DNA of 64,000 nucleotides from Prototheca cutis (lineage: Eukaryota > Chlorophyta > Trebouxiophyceae > Chlorellales > Chlorellaceae): NCBI GenBank assembly GCA_002897115.2, contig BCIH01000011.1, positions 528,804 through 592,803 on the forward strand, in the 5' to 3' direction. Numbering within the stretch: the stretch's first letter is position 1; each line of letters starts with the position of its first letter. Of this stretch, positions 1 to 9,512 are shown one piece after another. Below the pieces are notes generated by a model. It made no database searches, was not told the DNA's origin, and saw only the letters and a list, made by a program, of their open reading frames with translations. A program made the translations under genes and the position numbers.

Positions 1-852
1 ATCAAGCCCATCTACGGCGCCGCATCCATCGGCGTCGTCCGCGTCGACGACCTGCCAGGACTCAAGGAGAAGTACGCCGAGGTGGTGCGCCAGCTGTCTG
101 CGGCGCGTGTCGTCGATGGCGCTCTCGTCGAGGGTGATGCCGCGGCGGGCGACGCGGGCAATGCCAATGACTGGATCCAGACCACCATCATGATGGAGGA
201 GTACATGGACGGCGACGAGGTCGACGTGGACATCGTCATGTCCGATGGCCAGGCAGTGTACGGCGCTGTGACGGATAACTGGCCGACACAGGAGCCATAC
301 TTCAACGAGACGGGCGGCAATGCCCCGTCGGCCCTGCCCGCCACCGCGCAGCGTGAGCTGCTCGACCTGTCGGTGAAGTCTGTCCAGGCGCTGGGCTTTG
401 CGGCGGGCGTGTTCCATGTCGAGTGCAAGTACACGTCGCGCGGCGCGCGCCTGATCGAGGTCAACTGCCGCATGGGCGGCGGCCCCGTCCGCAACACAAA
501 CCTTCTGGTCTGGGGCGTCGACCTGGTGGAGGAGGCGCTGCTGGCATGCGCCGGGATTCCCTCCCGACCGGCCGTCGCGCCCAAGCCAATGTGCTGCCTG
601 GGGGAGTACTTTGTCAATGCGCCCAAGACGGGCACATTGGGCGACACCTCCTTCCTCGCGGCCATCCAAGAGCAGCCAGATGTCCTGGTCGCACGAGCCC
701 TCCTGCCTGCAGGCTCCAAAGTCGTGTCCGTCGCCGATGGCCTGCCCACCTGGGTCGTCGAGCTGGTCGTCAAGACCAACACCGTCAAGAGTGCCATCGC
801 TCGCGCTGAGGAGCTCGAGCGCGAGATCAGCCAGAAGCTCATCATCTCCTGA
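1..852 (+). CDS. ATP-grasp ligase, carnosine-synthase-like (5' partial)
   Basis: The reading frame is open from base 1 to TGA at 850-852, giving 283 residues without a start, so the N-terminal half lies outside the window. What remains is the ATP-binding and catalytic half of an ATP-grasp enzyme. It opens with the lysine/glycine-loop segment IKPIYGAASIG, then MMEEYMDGDEVDVDIV and the metal/phosphate-binding stretch ARLIEVNCRMGGGP. ATP-grasp enzymes of this type (carnosine synthase, DdaF and BacD relatives) join a carboxylate to an amine through an acyl-phosphate. The substrate cannot be read from sequence. It is a tandem paralogue of the complete gene just downstream (1601-3884), with a nearly identical stretch around 385-480. 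No intron is visible in this part. Confidence 0.8.
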   Translation: MKPIYGAASIGVVRVDDLPGLKEKYAEVVRQLSAARVVDGALVEGDAAAGDAGNANDWIQTTIMMEEYMDGDEVDVDIVMSDGQAVYGAVTDNWPTQEPYFNETGGNAPSALPATAQRELLDLSVKSVQALGFAAGVFHVECKYTSRGARLIEVNCRMGGGPVRNTNLLVWGVDLVEEALLACAGIPSRPAVAPKPMCCLGEYFVNAPKTGTLGDTSFLAAIQEQPDVLVARALLPAGSKVVSVADGLPTWVVELVVKTNTVKSAIARAEELEREISQKLIIS

Positions 853-1600
853 GCTGTGTGCTGTTTGTGGGGGAGGCCACGTGATGACTGCTTCCCCATG
901 ACGGGGAAGCGTGCTCTGTCCGTGTTGGGAATCCTGGAGCTAGGGGCGGCTGCGGACTGGGGAAAGCCCCCCCCCCCCCCGCTCCACACGCACAACCCGC
1001 TGCAGCTCACCGTGTCCTGCACAATGCCGTTGCCGATTTTGCTTGATTCCTCGCCCTGGTGCCCAACCACCGAGGGCAGGCGTTTGGCTGCACTGCACAA
1101 GGATGCCCTGGCACTGCATTCCTATCAAGCCCCATCCACGCCNGGCGTTTCCTCGTCAAAGGGGGAAGACCGTGGCATGTTTTGATTACTCACTCCTCCG
1201 CCGAGATCACCCACCCCCAGACCGCCGTTGGGTCTGGCTCGTCTATCCAGTCCCAGCGCCTCGCTCCTCAATCCTTGGAAGACATGCAAACCCCTGTTGC
1301 CAGATTTTTCTCTCCCACAAAACCCCTTGGTGATGTAAGTTGATATCCCAGCTCAGAACGTACGAAAGGGACGGCAGGAAGCTAGGGATCGTCCGGACGG
1401 TGCCAGCAAGCAGCCACGAACACGCCGACTCCGCCGTCAGCGTAGAACTGCTCGTCCCGAGGCCGCCTCGCGGTCCGCCAAGGCGTGAAAAGCCACGCCG
1501 TAACTGTCTTCCCCCGGATATATAGTATTTTCGCTTGGCCCATTTTCCCGAATCGGGAATTCGTTTTGTATTACTGGTCCAACCAGGAGAGACTGCAGCC
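853..1600. other. Intergenic spacer between the ATP-grasp paralogues, with putative promoter
   Basis: This 748-base spacer holds no convincing gene. It has a C run at 967-980 and one N at 1143. The last 100 bases before the next ATG contain a TATA-like box. Confidence 0.5.
1519..1525 (+). promoter_or_regulatory. TATA-like box (TATATAG)
   Basis: TATATAG lies about 75 bases upstream of the ATG at 1601 in an otherwise GC-rich stretch. The distance suits a core promoter with a short leader. No transcript data are visible, so this is inference from motif and position. Confidence 0.4.
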
Positions 1601-3884
1601 ATGTCTGGACTGAAGTCTGCCCTCACGGCCGCGCTGTCCGGCTCCCCGGCCAAGGCGGCCAAGGAGGAGGAGCAGCACAAGCTGGACCCCCATGCATTCC
1701 CATGCATCTCCGAGGAGGCGCCCATGTCGGCGGAGGAGGCTGCTGAGGGTCTGGCGGCCCTGGACATCAAGAGGGGGAGCCTTCCCAGCATGGCCCCGAC
1801 CATGTCCCGGAGCCTGGAGGGTGCACGTGGCGGGGTGCGTGGGCGCCGTTCGTGTTTGTATGGTGTCTGCAGCAGCGGTTGGGGGCTTGCGAGGTTGGGG
1901 TTTGCCCTGTCGGGCTTGGTGGCTGCCCCGGTCGGGAAGAGGCAAACCCTCGATCTTTGGCGAGGCTGTTTGCCCGCCAGTCGGAAGCTGGACCGGGAAT
2001 CCCCAGCCGGGACCTGCCCGCAGCCGCCATGACAACCGCATCACCGTCGTCCCCAACCCGTCCCGCAGGTCGACTACGATCTCAACCCCCATAACCCCCG
2101 CGGTGGTCGCGAGGTCCTGCCCACCTCTCTGGTAAGCATGAGAGTGGTGTGGGTGCTTGGCTTACTGTGCTGGCCTGACCAGCGGTGGCCCACCCTCCGT
2201 GTGACTGGCCAAGGGCGTTGCATTGGATGTGCGGCATCCCATGGCCATCCACACCACACTATCATCGCGCTGCATTTCTTTGGCTTCTAGTTGCGCTGCT
2301 CACCCAAGCTAACAAACTTTATCCAACGGGTGTCCCCTCTGAATTCTGCAGCCCCGTTCCAGCCTGAAGGCCAACTTTTTGACCGAGGCGGTGATTGGCA
2401 GCCTGCCCAAGGGCCTGTCTGCCAGCGAGCGCGAGCATATCGCGACCAGCATGCCCCTGTCCCCCTCACTCAACCTGTTGAACTCTCTTCCTCGGGACAA
2501 GGTCGAGGCACGGACGGCGCAGGGCCGGGCCCTCCGCCGCAACGTGCTGCGCGGCGCGGTGATCGTGTTCATCACGGCCGGCTACTCTGGCAAGCGTTTC
2601 ATCTTTGAGCGTGCCAAGGAGCTGGGCGTGCGCAGCGTGCTGATTGACGGCCCCGAGTCCTGGTCGCGGTGCCTGGTGGACGAGGGCATCGTCGAGCGCT
2701 ACATCCCTCTTGACATGACGGACGCAGACAGCGTCTTTGACCGTGCACTGGCGGAGATCGAGCGCGCCAAGCGTGATTTCGGCGAGCTGGACGGCATTGT
2801 CTCGTTCAGCGAGCTGGCCATGCCCGTTGCCGCGCGCCTGGTGGAGAAGCTGGGCCTGCCCGGCAACTCGGCCGCGAGCATCGACGCGGCGCGCGACAAG
2901 CACGCGACGCGCGCTGCCATGGCTGCCGCGGGCCTGCCCACGCCCCGCAACTACCTGATCAAGAGCGAGGAGGACCTGAAGGCGGCCAGCGACCACGTCG
3001 ACTACCCCGCGGTGATCAAGCCCATCCAGGGCGCCGCCTCGCTGGGCGTGGTGCGTGTGGACTCGTACGAGGCACTCGTGGCCGCGTACGCCCGCGTGGT
3101 CAAGGACATGGCGTCAGTCAAGGTCCACTCTGGCGTGGTGGAGCAGCTGGACTCTGACGACGAGGGCGTTGGCAACTTTGATGTGACCATCATGATGGAG
3201 GAGTACCTGGACGGACCGGAAGTCGATGTCGACCTCGTGTTCAGTGAGGGCCAAGCCGTTTACGGAGCCGTGACAGACAACTGGCCCACTATCGAGCCTT
3301 ACTTTAACGAGACAGGGTCCAACTGCCCATCCATCCTGCCCCAGCACCAGCAGCGCGAGCTCATGGACCTGTCGGTGAAATCCGTCCAGGCGCTGGGCTG
3401 CACCATGGGCGTGTTCCATGTCGAGTGCAAGTACACGTCGCGCGGCGCGCGTCTGATCGAGGTCAACTGCCGCATGGGTGGTGGGCCCGTTCGTAACATC
3501 AACCTCTTGGTCTGGGGCGTGGACCTGGTGGAGGAGCAGCTGCTGGTGTCCACGGGCATTCCCGCCCGGCCCCAGGTCGCTGCTCGCCCGCTCACAAACA
3601 TTGCCGAGTTCTCCATCAATGCCCAAAAGACGGGTGTTCTGACCAGCACCGATTTCCTCCAGGAGTTTGATGGCAAGCCCGGGGTCCTCTACGCCCGCCC
3701 CTTGATCGAGGCCGGGTCCAAGGTGGTCTGCGTCGAAGACGGCATGCCCACCTGGGTCTGCGAAGTCATGGTGCAGGATGCAGGCTCGGTACAAAAGGCC
3801 ATTGACCACATCAACGCCATCGAGGCCGACATCCAAAAGGTCATGCCCATCCGGCCCCGCGACCCCAAGCCTGCCGCGGCCTGA
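1601..3884 (+). CDS. ATP-grasp ligase, carnosine-synthase-like (complete)
   Basis: The model has three exons, 1601-1834, 2069-2131 and 2352-3884, all phase 0, giving 609 residues. Exon 2 is a 63-base mini-exon (VDYDLNPHNPRGG...). After a low-complexity N-terminal leader of about 80 residues comes a Rossmann-like pre-ATP-grasp segment (AVIVFITAGYSGKRFIFERAKELG). The ATP-grasp fold follows, with VIKPIQGAASLGVV, IMMEEYLDGPEVDVDLV and ARLIEVNCRMGGGPV. Family knowledge: ATP-dependent carboxylate-amine ligation, as in carnosine or dapdiamide synthesis; the actual product is unknown. The match to the partial upstream gene extends through the whole shared part, so this is a tandem duplication. The first ATG with a following in-frame exon was taken as the start; the 5' donor could be a few bases different. 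Confidence 0.8.
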
Positions 3885-4372
3885 ACGAATCGAGGGCCTG
3901 AATTTGATGGCGGCTTCCCATGCGACTCCTCCCCCTTCTTTGCCCCCCCTGCACCCCTTCATTGGCAACTGGCGACTTTTGACTGGGGGGGTGTTGACGG
4001 GCCTGGCCGCACGGAGCATCGCCTTGCATGCCCGTTGCCTCTGAGCGATGCATCGGCTCCTGTGATTGCCGGTTGTTTAGAGCCCTCATTTGACTTGCTG
4101 TTTCTGCTCGAATCTGTTGTGTGTCCCTCGCTGCACCTTTCGTCCTGTATTCCCTCCATGTGGATTGCCCCATCCAGAAACCAATCCCTCTGCATGGTAA
4201 ANNNNNNNNNNNNNNNNNNNNNNNNNNNNNNNNNNNNNNNNCCCACCCCCCCGCGTCGAACATGCACCCGTCACATCCAGTCGAAATCAAGCGTTTCAGA
4301 GGAATGCTCGAGGGGTTACAGCAGGGGTTTATACGGCGATATCAGGCTAGCATGGGACTTCCCTCTGCCGGC
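3885..4372. other. Convergent spacer with assembly gap
   Basis: This is a tail-to-tail spacer between the ATP-grasp gene (+) and the J-domain gene (-). It contains a 40-base run of N at 4202-4241, followed by a C-rich edge. No gene is seen. Confidence 0.7.
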
Positions 4373-5593
4373 TCAAGCGTAGACAGAGAGGTTGCGGTAC
4401 GCACTGACCAGGCGGTGGAAGGCCTCGGCCGCCCCGGGGGTCGCGCACTTGTCTGGGTGCAGCGTTATTGCCATTTGCCGGTACTGTTTCCGTAGCGCAG
4501 CAGCCGTCAGCTGCCCAGGCTCCATCTGTCAAGAATGTATGTGTTTGTGGGCGGGGGGGATTGGTGGACAGGGTGTGTGCTGGACTGGGCCTTCGGGGCG
4601 CAACAGCGGCCCTGTGTCTACAGGTCCTTTGTCCTTCACACCCTCTCTTATTCGGCCCCTCCACGTGCAATGCAATGCAATGCAATGCTCTCCATAGGAG
4701 GAACCATGTCTCTGTCAGGGGCGCTCAGCACCCATCGAAACCCAACAGATACTCATCAAAATGCACTGCCTCCACCCGCAGCTGCAGCATGCCGTGACGC
4801 ACCTTGAGCACAGCATAGTCCGATTTGGCCTGCAGGACCCGCTGCACCTCTGCCTCATCCGCAAACACGATCGCGGGCGTGGTCGCACGTTGCGCGGCCA
4901 TGTCGGCTTCGGCCTGCTGCTTGGCCTCTTCGTAATACTGCAGGTTTGGTGGTGGTGGGGAGAAACCGGGAATGAGCAACGGAGATGTACTTGTTTCTCC
5001 TTTGGTTGTCCACCCACCCTCTTCAGTCGCACCGCGCAGTCCCATCACTCCCCAACCAAGTACAGAATCAAACCATTCAAAGGCCCCCAAAACTCCCGCA
5101 CCTTGGCAAGTCCGGCTTCCAGTCGTTTTCTTCGCGTTGCCAGTTTTTCTGCGGCGGTCAGCCGCCGGGCCGCTTGCGCCTGCTGGCCGCTCTTGTTCTT
5201 TGCCTCTGCCGCAGCCAGGGCCTGGCGCAGCCGAGCGATTTCCTGCTGCTTCCTCTGTGTCTCCAACGCCATGGCTGAGGCCGAGGGGCCCTCCCGCATG
5301 GGGCTGGGCCGCGGGACAGCAGCACTGGGACCTGCTGGTGGTGGCCGCTGCGGGACAGGCCTACGCTCTGGTTCCCTTTCTTGAACCCCTTCGGACCCCG
5401 CCTGGTCCTGCCTTGTATCAAGTGCACTCTGCGCTGCAGGGACCTCCGCGCCCAAAGGCGTGGCTGCGCTGTCCCTCGTCCATATCAGCTTGGCGCGCTT
5501 GGGCTTTTGGATCGCGGTGTTCACGTGGCCTGACGTGAAGGTCCTGCCACCACTCTTCTTGGAAGGGTCACGGACCCAGACGTGCACGCCCAT
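4373..5593 (-). CDS. Protein with a C-terminal J (DnaJ) domain
   Basis: Coding exons on the minus strand are 5593-5102, 4937-4803 and 4525-4373, all phase 0, giving 259 residues. The N-terminal half is basic and predicted helical (repeated RKQQEIARLRQALAAAEAK-type heptads, a likely coiled coil). The end of the protein is a J domain split by an intron: SDYAVLK, then ALRKQYRQMAITLHPDKC with the diagnostic HPD tripeptide, then EAFHRLVSAYRNLSVYA and stop. J proteins stimulate the ATPase of Hsp70 chaperones. A J domain at the extreme C-terminus with no zinc-finger or client-binding module suggests a specialised co-chaperone; the partner is unknown. The ATG at 5593 was chosen as the first one giving the long open exon; one at 5635 is possible. 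Confidence 0.75.
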
Positions 5594-5997
5594 TCGCCTC
5601 TGTCGGTGGCAGGGCGGGCCGGCCGTGCGAAGCAATGGCTATGTCCGCGTTCTACGGCGTCACGTCGTGCCCGTCATCAAGGCCTCTCTTGAGCTGTAAG
5701 TTGTACTGCATGAATGACGCATATAAAAGTTACACTGTATTTATCAGCTCTGTGTCGTCCCGAGAATGAAGGTGGCTCCGAGTCATGGTCCATCAAAGAA
5801 AAAATAAGTGATCCGTCGAGCGCGAACCGCGATCGATTCCGAGGACGCCATGCCGATGGTGCACTCCTCAAGAACAAACCTCGTGATCTCCATGACTACA
5901 CCGTTCGCGAGTTGCCTGCAATCCGAGGTGAATAGTTGAGTTGGAGGGCAACAGCGCCCGCGCCAGCGTGCTGCCCCGGCGAAACCTTCCACCAGCC
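5594..5997. promoter_or_regulatory. Divergent intergenic region, J-domain gene / VPS20
   Basis: The 404 bases between two outward-pointing start codons are relatively AT-rich near 5700-5830, where a stretch reads like ATATAAAAG (about 5720). No gene is seen. It probably carries both promoters. Confidence 0.45.
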
Positions 5998-7327
5998 ATG
6001 GGGAACTTCGTCTCAAGACGTCACAAGAAGTGAGAAAGGGTGTCCCAACCGCGTCAGAGGACCTGATCGGAACGACCCAATGCAAGACAGAACACTGCGT
6101 TCACATCCAACTATGCAGGGAGATCACTGACGTGGACAGGGCTGTTCTGACCCTGAAGACACAAAAGCGGAAGCTGGAGGACCAGTGCAGGAGGGTGAGG
6201 TGTGGCTTGTGTGATGCATGCTGCTGGGCTCCACATGCACTGGTCCTGTTGGCAGAGGCAGCCCGAATGAACACTCTGCCTTCGTGTTCCACCCAGGTTG
6301 ATGCACTCGTCGACCGGGAGGTGGTCGTGGCAAAGACTTTAGTAGCCCAGGGCAAGAAAGACAGAGCGCTCGTCGCGCTCAGGAGGAAGCGGATGCACAT
6401 GCAGCAGTATGACACACTTCAGCAGTTCCTCATGAACATTGAAGAGACGGTGTGTGGCTGTGCTGGTTTTATTTTCGGGCCCGGCAGGCATCTGCGAGAT
6501 GGTGCTGAGCCATGACAGCTCCTCTAAAGCTGCACTCTTCGGGTCTCACAACCCCCAAACAAGCCTTCCCAAACCTCCCTCCCACCCCACTTTGTGCAGC
6601 TTGCAAACGTGGAGGGAGCAGCTCGGCAGAAGAGGCTGTTTGACACGCTACGTCAAGGCACCGACGCCCTCAAGCAGCTCCAGAAGGCAAGACGGAAGTA
6701 GAAGTTGTTAGTTGTGGAGCTTTTGTTGCAAATGCCATGGCAGTGATCTCGATGCCGCCGTCTGTGCCTGTTGGATTCGCTGGGTAATGGGGGGTGAAGA
6801 GCTTTGGCACTGCGGCGGGTTCGAGGGATGGCATTGCACAGCCGCCAAACCTCCCCCCACACGCACATTCACTCGACGCCACAGGAGTTGCCCCTGGATG
6901 ATGTGGAGAAGCTCATGGCTGACACAGCCGATGCCAAGGCATACGAGGATGCCCTTCAGTCCATGATCGGTGCGTGGGTGGGCGCGAGGACAGCTGTCTT
7001 CCAGCATGTGGTCTGGACCAGCGGCAGGTCGAGCCATGGTGCAGCGTGGGCATGGCTGCGCAGGACTCTGCAGTTCCACAACCAGTTTGTTGTCTTGCCA
7101 ACCTGTGGTCTCAAGCCGCCAATTTCTTTCGTGCAGGCGAGTCGTGGACTGGGGAGGACGAAGCTGCTGCAGTGGTGGAACTCTCAGCACTGGAGACGGA
7201 GTTGCTTGAGGAAGAGGTGCTCTCCATGCCCAAGGTGCCATCCACCGAAGCAGCAGTGCCAGAGACCACGCAGGAGCAGCTGGCCGAGGCAGGAGTTGGC
7301 CGCATAGAGGAACCGTTGCCCGCCTGA
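5998..7327 (+). CDS. VPS20: ESCRT-III subunit VPS20/CHMP6
   Basis: There are six exons: 5998-6029, 6119-6194, 6297-6449, 6600-6686, 6885-6969 and 7137-7327. Phases close exactly, giving 207 residues. The protein starts MGNFVSRRHKKEITDVDRA, the N-myristoylation-type start (MGN) followed by a basic helix that is characteristic of VPS20/CHMP6. The Snf7 core follows (REVVVAKTLVAQGKKDRALVALRRKR, then LPLDDVEKLMADTADAKAYEDALQ). The acidic C-terminal tail ends in EELLSMP-like and PKVPS residues. ESCRT-III VPS20 nucleates SNF7 polymers on endosomal membranes after binding ESCRT-II, for multivesicular body budding. Exon 4 ends in a GC donor (AAG|GCAAGA); the only nearby GT would break the frame. Length is normal for the family. 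Confidence 0.88.
6687..6884 (+). other. GC-AG intron in VPS20
   Basis: The exon ends CAG AAG and is followed by GCAAGACGG. The acceptor CCACAG precedes GAG TTG CCC. Only this GC donor keeps the Snf7-domain reading frame (LKQLQK|ELPLDDVEK). AG|GCAAG is the known consensus of the minor GC-AG class. Confidence 0.65.
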
Positions 7328-7576
7328 CGTGCAGCAAATTGACGCGTGCATGGGTCATTTGCGACCTCCGCATCGATTGGGCCTTTGCCTGACTGGTTTG
7401 CACTGGTTGCATGCACTACAACCCTGCTTCTGATCCACCAAGTGATGATGACGCAATGTGACTGCGTGCGAAAGAGGTGGTGATTCCTGACCTGGCAAAC
7501 ACTGCAGAGCGTATATTGCACCCGCTCTGCTGTAGTCATGATACATCAGACCACGTTACACGAGTGCCACCAAAGC

Positions 7577-8100
7577 TCAGATGTACAGGCTTGCGGCAAA
7601 CATAATGTCCCGACGGATCGTCTCCCGTGACTCGGCAATCTTGGCGGCCAGCGTGGAGTCACCCACGGCCTCTGCTGCCCTTTCCAGTTCACTCATCAGC
7701 TCGTCCAGCCGCCGCGTCGCCCTGAGAAATTGGGATCGTGTGATGGGTTTTCTTTCTTGGAATGTACGTGTCTGGCCGGGGAGCAGATGTGCTTTCCTTG
7801 CCAGAGAAAATTTCCCCCCAAAATCCCCCCCAGAAAAATTCCCCACCTAACGATGCTGCCTTCAAACAGGTCGGTCATGTCACAGATCTCGCCAAAGGAA
7901 GCGCCCTTGGACCAGGCGTAGATCACGTCCATCAAGTATGGCCAGAACGACTCCACATACTCGTCTGTTGTTGGTGGACACGGTGAATGGCGGGGATTTC
8001 TTGTCCTGTTGGGGGATTTGGCTCAGCAGCCAGCGGCCAGGCCAGCCGCATGGCACACGCCGTCTCATCTGCATCTCCCTTTCCCCAAAGGCACAGTAGC

Positions 8101-8152
<52 letters not shown>

Positions 8153-8678
8153 ACCACCCGAAACCGCAACACAGTACAGCAAGCAGTACCAGTCTTGATG
8201 TCCAGCTTGCACTCGACGGACGTCTCGGCAATGTGCCGGGCGGCATCCTGCAGCGCCTTGAGCGGTTTGGCCAGGCTCTCCTTGAGCCGTATTTGCTCCT
8301 ACGATGAGGGTATTAAAGGTGTTGTTCGGAGTGTTGGGCTGTCGCCGTGGTTGACTTGTGAGTTGACTTGCTGGAGGTTCTCGTATCGCAGTGCAATACA
8401 TGCTCGCACACCACTCATTGCATGCTCATTCCTCACCCATCCATCCATCCATCCATGCATCCGTCCATCTGTCCAACCAAGAAAAAGCCACAAGCAGATC
8501 CCCAGTCGCCTCACGTTGCTCTTCTCCACTTGGATCAGGCAGGAGACCATCGCCACGAGCTGGTGCTTGTCCAGCGCATTAAATGTCCCATTCAGCATCA
8601 GTTCTGCTGCTAAAAGCTCGTCCGCGGTGTTGATCTCACATGCCACGCGGCCCTGCAGGGTGTGTGTGTATGTGTTTG

Positions 8679-8709
<31 letters not shown>

Positions 8710-9479
8710 GACATAGTCATGGGTGGCGTGGACCCCCCCAAAAGGACACCACCGGCTGCAGGGACCAACCTTCATGGTGATGACACTGTTTTCATCGAGG
8801 TGCCCGAGCTTGCGGAGGACGGCGGTGCGGTTCTTGGCTTCCTGCTTAAAGCTGTCCAGCTGACTGGCCCGCATGTCGGCCCGGACACGTTCGGCTTCGG
8901 CGACCAGAGCCGCCTTCTCCCGCAGCGGTGCCAGTGCCTCGGGGTCGCCTTCTCCCCGCCGGGCCTTTTCTAAGGGATTTTCAGCCAGCTTTGCTTGCAG
9001 CTCGTCGCGCCGGGTGACGGCCTTGATGACGTCCTCGTGTTGGATGCCCATGTCGCGGACGGGGTGCAGCAGCGGCAGTGCGCCGCCGGGGTAGCGTTTG
9101 CCCAGCGCGCGAAGCGTGTTGAGCACCGCCCGCCGGGACGCAAAGTTTCTCAAGTCCAGCGGGATGGATACGCGCAGCGTGCTGATGCCGTGCAGCAGGG
9201 GCAGCGGCACGGGGACCACCTCCATTGATGCGTTTGTGGCATCCAGCGCTGCGGGGACGGGCTCGCCGTCAGACACGCCCGAGCAGCACAACAGCACGTC
9301 AACGGTGTAACTGGCCGGCGAGGCACGCTGGGACCCGGGGCCAGTACCTGCCCTGCTGGCCTGCTGCTCGCGCAGCGTGCTCACGACCACCCCCCAACCC
9401 CAGTCCACACTTCCTGTGTGGTGGTGGGCTTTTTCAGTTGTAGTTGTCTGTTGGGACGGTAAGGTTTGTGTCGGTCACA

Positions 9480-9512
<33 letters not shown>

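Noticed and set aside
12..1100. 362-residue antisense frame opposite the first ATP-grasp gene
   Set aside because: Low-complexity Ser/Thr/Arg composition typical of the antisense of GC-rich coding DNA; no family motif.
7880..8401. Poly-Gly/poly-Pro proteins across the C run
   Set aside because: They exist only because homopolymers contain no stop codons. The region is an MTR4 intron with well-defined exons on both sides. The same applies to frames at 18006-18330 and 59301-59580.
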